Part shown: piece by piece, positions 1 through 5,013 of the stretch
Position numbering within the stretch: position 1 is the stretch's first letter
How the letters are laid out: every line of letters begins with the position of its first letter
Assembly: GCA_028065725.1 (NCBI GenBank)
Contig: JAPTVL010000421.1
Span: 1-5,013, forward strand
Length of the DNA stretch: 5,013 nt
Reading direction: 5' to 3'
Source: Betaproteobacteria bacterium
GTDB lineage: Bacteria > Pseudomonadota > Gammaproteobacteria > Burkholderiales > Rhodocyclaceae
The notes under the pieces: generated by a model
Database searches by the model: none
Told to the model about the DNA's origin: nothing
Seen by the model: only the letters and a program-made list of their open reading frames with translations
Translations under genes and position numbers: made by a program

Positions 1-945
1 GGCGGTCCACAGGTTCTTGCCCAGCCGGTGCGTGTTTTGCGCGATCAGCGTGTTGGCCGCGGTGAGGATGTGGCCGTGGCTGCGGTAATTCTGCTCCAGC
101 TTGATGACGTTGCCGTGGGCGAACTCGCGCTCGAACTCGGCCATGTTGGCGGTGTTGGCGCCGCGGAAGGCGTAGATCGACTGGTCGTCGTCGCCGACCG
201 CGAACAGCGCGGTATGCGGCCCGGCGAACAGCTTCAGCCAGCGGTACTGCAGGGTGTTGGTGTCCTGGAATTCGTCGATCAGGATGTGGCGGAAGCGGTC
301 CTGGTAATGCTGGCGCAGCGGCTCGTTGCGGTACAGGAGTTCGTAGGAGCGCAGCAGCAGCTCGGGAAAATCCGCCACCCCCTCGCGCTGGCATTGCGCG
401 TCGTAGGCCTCGTACAGCTCGGCCATGCGCATCGAGTATTCGTCGTAGGCTTCGGCGTCGCGCGCGCGGCGGCCGGCTTCCTTGTGGCCGTTGATGAACC
501 ACTGCACTTTCTTCGGTTCGTATTTCTCGGTGTCGACGTTCATCGCCTTCATCAGCCGCTTGATCGCCGACAGCTGGTCCTGGCTGTCCAGAATCTGGAA
601 CGACTGCGGCAAGCCTGCTTCGCGGTAATGCGTGCGCAGCAGGCGGTTGGCAAGGCCGTGGAAGGTGCCGACCCACATGCCGCGCGTGTTGATCGGCAGC
701 ATGGACGAAATGCGGGTGAGCATCTCCTTGGCCGCCTTGTTGGTGAAGGTCACCGCGAGGATGCCGTGCGGCGACACCTGCCCGGTCAGGATCAGCCACA
801 CGATGCGCGTGGTCAGCACCCGCGTCTTGCCCGAGCCGGCACCCGCCAGAATCAGCGCGGATTCGTGCGGCAGCGTGACGGCAGCGCGCTGCTCGGGGTT
901 GAGATTTTCCAGCAGATGCTTGTGCCCTTCAGGGTAGGCGGACAT
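1..945 (-). CDS. uvrD: UvrD-type DNA helicase (superfamily 1, 3'-5'), N-terminal 315 residues, cut by window edge
   Basis: ATP-driven 3'-5' DNA helicase acting in the cytoplasm; in this family it removes the incised oligonucleotide in nucleotide excision repair and unwinds nicked DNA in mismatch repair. Seen in the translation: Q-motif region NPEQ (16-19), Walker A AGAGSGKT (34-41), motif Ia around VTFTNKAAKEM (65-75), GTFHGLANRLLR (93-104), Walker B/motif II DEFQDT (224-229), motif III GDDDQSIYAFRGA (251-263) and motif IV QNYRS (285-289). These cover domains 1A/1B and the start of 2A. UvrD proteins are usually about 720-750 residues, so a bit under half is present and the C-terminus lies beyond base 1. 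GDDDQSIY and DEFQDTN favour UvrD over Rep, though a PcrA/UvrD-like paralogue cannot be excluded. The start ATG (943-945) is the only Met before the Q motif; no clear Shine-Dalgarno precedes it. Transcribed divergently from the MoaD-like gene. Confidence 0.95.
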   Translation of the reverse strand, partial: MSAYPEGHKHLLENLNPEQRAAVTLPHESALILAGAGSGKTRVLTTRIVWLILTGQVSPHGILAVTFTNKAAKEMLTRISSMLPINTRGMWVGTFHGLANRLLRTHYREAGLPQSFQILDSQDQLSAIKRLMKAMNVDTEKYEPKKVQWFINGHKEAGRRARDAEAYDEYSMRMAELYEAYDAQCQREGVADFPELLLRSYELLYRNEPLRQHYQDRFRHILIDEFQDTNTLQYRWLKLFAGPHTALFAVGDDDQSIYAFRGANTANMAEFEREFAHGNVIKLEQNYRSHGHILTAANTLIAQNTHRLGKNLWTA

Positions 946-952
946 ACGGGGG

Positions 953-958
953 TAAAAT
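953..958 (+). promoter_or_regulatory. Candidate -10 box for the MoaD-like gene
   Basis: TAAAAT on the plus strand (five of six to TATAAT), about 35 bp upstream of the ATG at 993. It would start transcription near 965 and leave room for the ribosome binding site. No good -35 is visible at 16-18 bp spacing; a TTCAGG at 928-933 is 19 bp away and weak. The element would sit just outside the uvrD coding sequence, with any -35 inside it. Inference only. Confidence 0.22.
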
Positions 959-975
959 CGAGCAATCAATGACGA

Positions 976-981
976 ATTATA
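976..981 (-). promoter_or_regulatory. Candidate -10 box for uvrD
   Basis: Read on the minus strand, these bases are a perfect TATAAT, about 30 bp upstream of the uvrD ATG, which would place a transcript start near 969. The best -35 match is TTTTCA (bases 997-1002, four of six to TTGACA), but its 15-bp spacing is short, so the promoter call rests mainly on the -10. The -35 lies inside the start of the MoaD-like gene. I see no CTG-N10-CAG LexA operator in the gap, so SOS control is not supported here. Confidence 0.35.
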
Positions 982-990
982 AGGGGGGAG
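981..990 (+). promoter_or_regulatory. Ribosome binding site that sets the start at 993
   Basis: The purine run AAGGGGGGAG ends two bases before the ATG at 993, with its AAGG/GGGG core at normal distance. It decides the start: an earlier in-frame ATG at 969 would place this run inside the coding sequence, has no purine-rich leader of its own and adds eight residues that do not belong to the MoaD/ThiS fold. The GTG at 996 is also possible, because many relatives begin at the next residues, Val/Ile-Lys-Ile/Val-Leu-Phe-Phe. Confidence 0.6.
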
Positions 991-992
991 CG

Positions 993-1244
993 ATGGTGAA
1001 AATCCTGTTTTTCGGCGACCTGGTGGACACGCTCGGCATGGCCTCGGACGAATTCGCCCTGCCGCCCGACGTGACCGACGTCGAGCGTCTGCTGTTCGTG
1101 CTGTCCAAACGCGGCGAGATGTGGAAGAAGATGCTGCTCGGCAATCCCAAGCTCAACATCACCATCAACAAGCAGTTCGCCGACAAGTCCGCGCCGGTCA
1201 GGGACGGCGACGAGATTGCGCTGGTAGGGTTCTCGGTGGTTTGA
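993..1244 (+). CDS. MoaD/ThiS-family ubiquitin-fold protein lacking the C-terminal Gly-Gly
   Basis: Protein of 83 residues resembling MoaD, the small subunit of molybdopterin synthase, which carries sulfur as a C-terminal thiocarboxylate. Family signs: the opening MVKILFFGDLVDTLG matches the first beta strand of MoaD; a Val-Asn/Ile-Asn type strand lies mid-protein (NITINKQFAD, about 53-62); VRDGDEIALVG (about 69-79) matches the conserved 'L-x-DGDE-(V/I)-A' strand before the tail. The length is normal for MoaD. The protein ends GFSVV where MoaD and ThiS end in Gly-Gly, so the standard adenylation and thiocarboxylation by MoeB/ThiF is not expected. No moaE, moeB or moaC lies next to it within the window. 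It begins 47 bp from divergent uvrD and ends 52 bp before the CHASE/PAS/GGDEF/EAL gene on the same strand, so it may share that transcript. Family assignment is fairly safe; function is unknown. I give no symbol because moaD implies an activity the sequence does not support. Confidence 0.8.
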   Translation: MVKILFFGDLVDTLGMASDEFALPPDVTDVERLLFVLSKRGEMWKKMLLGNPKLNITINKQFADKSAPVRDGDEIALVGFSVV

Positions 1245-1296
1245 CCGTGCAGCGCCCGGCCTGCGGCGTTTCTTCCATGACCACGGGCGCATAGCC
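1245..1296 (+). other. Short gap between the MoaD-like gene and the sensor gene
   Basis: These 52 bases hold no convincing promoter and no strong terminator. A weak CGCC/GGCG inverted repeat (about 1253-1268) is followed by TTTCTT, but four base pairs with no U-run is not enough to call termination. The simplest reading is that the sensor gene is read from the transcript of the MoaD-like gene, or from a promoter I cannot recognise. Confidence 0.4.
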
Positions 1297-4200
1297 ATGC
1301 CTGCCTTCAGTCCGTCCCGTCCACCCCGTTCCCTGTTGGCGGGCGTCATCGTCTTTCTGCTCGCTGCCGCGTTGTCGGGTGCGATCGTCTGGCAACTGGA
1401 GCAGCATGCCATCGAGCGTGAGCGGGTGCGCGTTGCGTATCTGGCAGGCGAGCATGTCCATGCGATCGAGCACACCATTGAGCATGCCCTGTCTGCGGCG
1501 CATGCGCTGGCAGCCATGGTGCGCCAGGGCAACGGCGCCGTGTCCGATTTCGAGACGACTGCAGGCAAGATGCTGCCGTTATACCCGGGCGTATCCGAGC
1601 TGGCGCTGGCCCCCGGCGGGGTGATCCGGGACGTTGCGCCGATGGCGGGGAACGAGCGGGCGGTCGGCCTGGACCTGCTGGCCTTTCCGGCGCAACGCAA
1701 GGAGTCCCTGAATGCCCGGGACAGTGGCAGGCTGACCCTGGCCGGACCGCTTGAACTGGTGCAGGGCGGAACCGGGGTCGTCGGGCGGCTGCCGGTTTTT
1801 CTGGAAGACGGCAGCGGGCGCCCGGTTTTCTGGGGCTTTACCCTCGTCGTGATGCGCCTGCCCGGCGGGCTGGATATGGCCCACCTGTCGAGCCTGGATC
1901 ATCAGAATCTGGCTTACGAACTGTGGCGCGTCCACCCGGATAACGGAAAGAAACAGATCATCGTCCGTTCATCGCCAACGCCCCTGGTCGAACCCGTGGA
2001 GCAGGTCCTGAAAGTCCCCAATGCCACCTGGACGCTGAGCGTTGCGCCGGCCAGGGGCTGGGCTCATCCGCTCGCGATCTGGGCGCGCCTGGCGCTGGGC
2101 ATCCTCGTCAGCCTGCTGCTGGGCTATCTGGCGAGGATTATTTTCGAGTTGCGGGCGCAAAAGCAGCTGCTCGAAGCGCGCGTTGCCCGGCGCACCGCCG
2201 AAATTTTTGCGGCGCAGCGCCAGTTGAAGTCCACCCTCAACGCGCTCCCCGACCTGGTCTGGCTGAAGGATGCGGACGGCGTCTTCCTGGGCTGCAACCC
2301 GATGTTCGAACGGTTTTTCGGCGCCAGCGAGGCTGACATCGTCGGCAAGACCGACTACGACTTTGTCGACCGCGAGCAGGCGGACTTCTTTCGCGAGCAC
2401 GACCGCAAGGCGATGGCGGCCGGCACACCCAGCATCAACGAGGAATGGCTGAGCTTCGCCGACGATGGCAGCCGCAGGCTGTTTGAAACGATCAAGACGC
2501 CCATGCTGGATGACGACGGGCAACCCGTCGGCGTGCTGGGTGTCGCCCGCGACATCACCAAGCGCGCGCAGGCGGAACAGGCGCTTCTGCAATCCCGGCA
2601 GCAGGCGCAGCAATACCTGAACATCGCCGGCGTGATGCTGATTGCGCTCGATGCCGAAGGCCGGGTGCAGCTTGTCAACCACAAGGGCTGCGACATGCTG
2701 GGCGCGCCCGAGGCGGAGATCCTGGGCAAGGACTGGATCGGCCATTTCCTGCCCGAACGCGTGCGGCAGGACGTCAGGGAGAATGTCGCCCGGATGATGA
2801 AGGGCGACATCGCACCCGTCGAGTACATGGAAAATGCCATCCTGACCTGCAAGGGCGAGGAACGCATGGTTGCCTGGCACAACGTGCTGCTGCGGGACGA
2901 ATCGGGCCGGATCACCGGCGTGCTCGCCTCGGGAGAGGACATCACCGAGCGCAAGCTGGCGGAGCAGGCCTTGCACGATTCCCGCGAAAGCCTGCGCCTG
3001 CTGCTCGACTCGATGGCCGAGGCGGCCTATGGCGTGGATTTCGACGGCAACTGCACCTTCGCCAACCGGGCCTTCCTGAAAATGCTGGGCTACCAGAACG
3101 AGGATGAGGTGCTGGACAAGCGCATCCACGCACTCATCCATCATTCTCGTGCCGACGGCAGTGCCTATCCGGAAAGCGAATGCAGCATTCATCGTGCCTA
3201 TCTGTCGAACCAGGCGATGAACGTCTCCGACGAGGTGTTCTGGCGCAAGGACGGCGCGGCGATCCCGGTTGAATACTGGTCGAACCCCATCGTCACCGAC
3301 AGCGTGGTGGTGGGGGCGATTGCGACCTTCATCGATATCACCAAGCGCCAGCAGGCCGAGGCGCAGCTGGCCCTTGCCGCCAAGGTGTTCGAGCAGAGCG
3401 GCGAAGGGATCCTCATCACCGATGCGCAGGGCACCACCATCATGGTCAACCAGGCATTCACCGCCATCACCGGTTACAGCGAGGCCGAAGCGCTGGGGCA
3501 GACACCGGGCATGCTGGCTTCCGGGCGCCACGACAAGGCTTTCTACCGCGCGATGTGGGACGCCATTTCCACGCAGGGGCGCTGGCAGGGCGAGGTGTGG
3601 AATCGTCGCAAGGATGGGGGGCTGTATCCGGAACTGCTCTCGATCATCCGGGTGCTCGATGCGCAAGGCGCAGTCACCCACTACATCGGCATTTCAAGCG
3701 ACATCACCCAGCACAAGGAAGCGCAGGCGCACATCCAGCGGCTGGCGCACTTCGATCCGCTCACCGGGCTGCCGAACCGCGCCCTGCTCAACGATCGCGT
3801 CCGGCACGACCTCAGTACCGCCCGGCGTAATCATGCCGAGCTGGCGGTCATGTTCGTCGATCTCGACCACTTCAAGAACGTCAACGACACGCTCGGCCAT
3901 CGCATCGGCGACGCGTTGCTGGTCGAGGTCGCCGAGCGTCTGAAGGGAGTGGTGCGCGAAGTGGACACGGTTTCGCGCCAGGGCGGCGACGAGTTCATCC
4001 TGCTCCTGCCCGACACCGGCGCCGAAGGCGCGGCGCACGTCGCGGGGAAACTGCTGGAAGCCGTCGGACAGCCCTTTCAGATCAAGGGTTTCGAGCTGAG
4101 CGTGACCCTGTCCATCGGCATCGCCCTGTACCCCGGCGACGGCGAGGATTTCGAGTCGCTTTCCAAATGCGCCGATGCGGCCATGTACCGTGCCAAGCAC

Positions 4201-5013
4201 GACGGCCGCAATACCTACCGTTACTTCACAGCGGAAATGCAGGCGCGGTCGGCCCACAGCCTGCAAATGGAAAACGCGCTGCGGCGTGCGGTGGAACGCA
4301 AACAGCTGCAATTGCACTACCAGCCGCAGATCTCGCTGCAGGATGGCTGCCTTATCGGCATCGAGGCGCTGCTGCGCTGGGAGCACCCCGAACTCGGCAT
4401 GATCGCGCCGGCCGACTTCATCCCCATCGCGGAAGAAAGCGGCCAGATCCTTCCCATCGGGGAATGGGCGCTGCGCAGCGCCGTCGGGCAGATGAAAGCG
4501 TGGATCGACGCCGGCCTGACGCCGATGACGATGTCGGTCAACCTGTCGGCCGTGCAGTTCCGTCATCCGCACCTGCCGGAGCTGGTGACGCAGGTTCTCG
4601 ACGAGACCAGCCTGGCGCCGCAGTACCTGGAACTGGAACTGACCGAGAGCGTCGCCATGGACGACGCGCCGGCGGCCATCGCAGTGATGGACCGGCTGAA
4701 CGCGCGCGGCGTTCGCATGTCGATCGACGACTTCGGCACCGGCTATTCCTCGCTCAGCTATCTCAAGCGCTTCAAGGTCCACCGGCTCAAGATCGACCAG
4801 TCCTTCGTGCGCGACATCGGCGAAGATCTGGAAGACCGTGCCATCGTCAGCGCCATCATCAGCCTGGCGGGAAGCCTGGGGCTGCGCACCATTGCCGAAG
4901 GCGTCGAAACAGAAGGGCAACTGGCCTTCCTGCGCGAACAGGGGTGCAACGAGGTGCAGGGCTATTACTTCAGCAAGCCGAAGCCGGCCGACGCGTTCGA
5001 GGCATTCGTGCGT
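1297..5013 (+). CDS. Membrane-anchored CHASE-PAS(x4)-GGDEF-EAL cyclic-di-GMP signalling protein, 3' end beyond window
   Basis: Predicted sensor that couples an extracytoplasmic signal to cyclic-di-GMP synthesis and/or breakdown at the inner membrane. Domain order in the 1239 visible residues: TM1 (about 12-34); CHASE-type periplasmic domain (about 45-240, including MLPLYPGVSELALAPGG and LPVFLEDGSGRPVFWGF); TM2 (about 259-282); short helical, probably coiled-coil linker (285-307); PAS1 (about 308-422), PAS2 (435-553), PAS3 (562-686) and PAS4 (693-810), each ending in a DIT motif; GGDEF domain (815-975); EAL domain (from 989). The cyclase has FVDLDHFKNVND (Mg-binding D855), an intact GGDEF (896-900) and I-site RxxD (R887, D890). 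The phosphodiesterase has E1023-A-L, N1082, ELTES (1114-1118), DDFGTG (D1144, D1145), K1165, E1201 (AEGVET) and Q1221, all expected catalytic positions. Only the last few EAL residues should be missing. ATG 1297 is the first in-frame start after a TAG at 1225; it lacks a clear Shine-Dalgarno. The ligand is not deducible. Confidence 0.95.
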   Translation, partial: MPAFSPSRPPRSLLAGVIVFLLAAALSGAIVWQLEQHAIERERVRVAYLAGEHVHAIEHTIEHALSAAHALAAMVRQGNGAVSDFETTAGKMLPLYPGVSELALAPGGVIRDVAPMAGNERAVGLDLLAFPAQRKESLNARDSGRLTLAGPLELVQGGTGVVGRLPVFLEDGSGRPVFWGFTLVVMRLPGGLDMAHLSSLDHQNLAYELWRVHPDNGKKQIIVRSSPTPLVEPVEQVLKVPNATWTLSVAPARGWAHPLAIWARLALGILVSLLLGYLARIIFELRAQKQLLEARVARRTAEIFAAQRQLKSTLNALPDLVWLKDADGVFLGCNPMFERFFGASEADIVGKTDYDFVDREQADFFREHDRKAMAAGTPSINEEWLSFADDGSRRLFETIKTPMLDDDGQPVGVLGVARDITKRAQAEQALLQSRQQAQQYLNIAGVMLIALDAEGRVQLVNHKGCDMLGAPEAEILGKDWIGHFLPERVRQDVRENVARMMKGDIAPVEYMENAILTCKGEERMVAWHNVLLRDESGRITGVLASGEDITERKLAEQALHDSRESLRLLLDSMAEAAYGVDFDGNCTFANRAFLKMLGYQNEDEVLDKRIHALIHHSRADGSAYPESECSIHRAYLSNQAMNVSDEVFWRKDGAAIPVEYWSNPIVTDSVVVGAIATFIDITKRQQAEAQLALAAKVFEQSGEGILITDAQGTTIMVNQAFTAITGYSEAEALGQTPGMLASGRHDKAFYRAMWDAISTQGRWQGEVWNRRKDGGLYPELLSIIRVLDAQGAVTHYIGISSDITQHKEAQAHIQRLAHFDPLTGLPNRALLNDRVRHDLSTARRNHAELAVMFVDLDHFKNVNDTLGHRIGDALLVEVAERLKGVVREVDTVSRQGGDEFILLLPDTGAEGAAHVAGKLLEAVGQPFQIKGFELSVTLSIGIALYPGDGEDFESLSKCADAAMYRAKHDGRNTYRYFTAEMQARSAHSLQMENALRRAVERKQLQLHYQPQISLQDGCLIGIEALLRWEHPELGMIAPADFIPIAEESGQILPIGEWALRSAVGQMKAWIDAGLTPMTMSVNLSAVQFRHPHLPELVTQVLDETSLAPQYLELELTESVAMDDAPAAIAVMDRLNARGVRMSIDDFGTGYSSLSYLKRFKVHRLKIDQSFVRDIGEDLEDRAIVSAIISLAGSLGLRTIAEGVETEGQLAFLREQGCNEVQGYYFSKPKPADAFEAFVR

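Noticed and set aside
28..972. Open frame of 314 codons on the plus strand opposite uvrD
   Set aside because: The minus strand encodes all the expected N-terminal UvrD motifs over the same bases; the plus-strand translation is repetitive Val/Ala/Leu/Gln without a domain.
946..992. LexA operator controlling uvrD
   Set aside because: uvrD is SOS-regulated in some bacteria, but no CTG-N10-CAG palindrome or close variant is visible in the gap.
1253..1276. Possible rho-independent terminator after the MoaD-like gene
   Set aside because: The inverted repeat is only about four base pairs and is followed by a mixed TTTCTT, too weak for an intrinsic terminator.
966..1935. Overlapping minus-strand open frames opposite the MoaD-like gene and the CHASE region
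   Set aside because: The plus strand has a recognisable MoaD-like protein with a strong ribosome binding site and a CHASE domain; the minus frames show no motif or start signal.
1969..3681. Open frame of 570 codons on the minus strand opposite the PAS region
   Set aside because: It is fully antisense to a gene with clear PAS, GGDEF and EAL motifs; its translation has no recognisable domain and the skewed composition expected of a shadow frame in GC-rich DNA.
2221..3726. The four PAS domains as a recent tandem duplication
   Set aside because: They share the general fold and DIT-type ends but differ clearly in residues and nucleotides, so they are old or independently acquired modules and not a recent DNA repeat.
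3694..4920. Open frame of 408 codons on the minus strand opposite GGDEF-EAL
   Set aside because: Antisense to highly conserved catalytic motifs; rich in low-complexity Arg/His/Gln/Val stretches and matching no family I know.

Overview
The window is GC-rich, gene-dense bacterial chromosome. Its protein sequences look like those of a Gram-negative proteobacterium. A betaproteobacterium (Rhodocyclales or Nitrosomonadales/Thiobacillus-like) is my best guess, but this rests on the style of the UvrD and CHASE-PAS-GGDEF-EAL proteins and not on a marker gene. I see no rRNA, tRNA, insertion sequence, CRISPR array or prophage signal, and no stretch over 300 bases lacks a gene.

Layout: bases 1-945 (minus strand) encode the first 315 residues of a UvrD-type DNA helicase, whose remainder lies off the left edge. 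A 47-bp gap (946-992) separates it from a divergent pair on the plus strand. First comes a small MoaD/ThiS-like ubiquitin-fold protein (993-1244, 83 aa). After 52 bp comes a very large membrane-anchored signalling protein (1297 to beyond the right edge, at least 1239 aa). Its domain order is TM, CHASE sensor, TM, four PAS domains, GGDEF, EAL. The long minus-strand open frames facing this gene and the plus-strand frame facing uvrD are antisense shadows.

The three genes have no obvious shared pathway. UvrD acts in nucleotide excision and mismatch repair. The signalling protein is predicted to sense an extracytoplasmic ligand and to make and/or break cyclic-di-GMP, with both catalytic cores and the GGDEF inhibitory site intact as far as they can be read. 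The MoaD-like protein is the odd one out. It has the fold signature of a sulfur-carrier protein but ends in Gly-Phe-Ser-Val-Val instead of the Gly-Gly needed for thiocarboxylate chemistry, and no moaE or other molybdopterin gene is beside it.

The most useful second looks are the missing Gly-Gly tail, the Gly-Gly encoded in the neighbouring frame at the same spot, the face-to-face -10 boxes between uvrD and the MoaD-like gene, and a His/Cys-rich insert in the third PAS domain. I found nothing that clearly amounts to a new multi-gene system.
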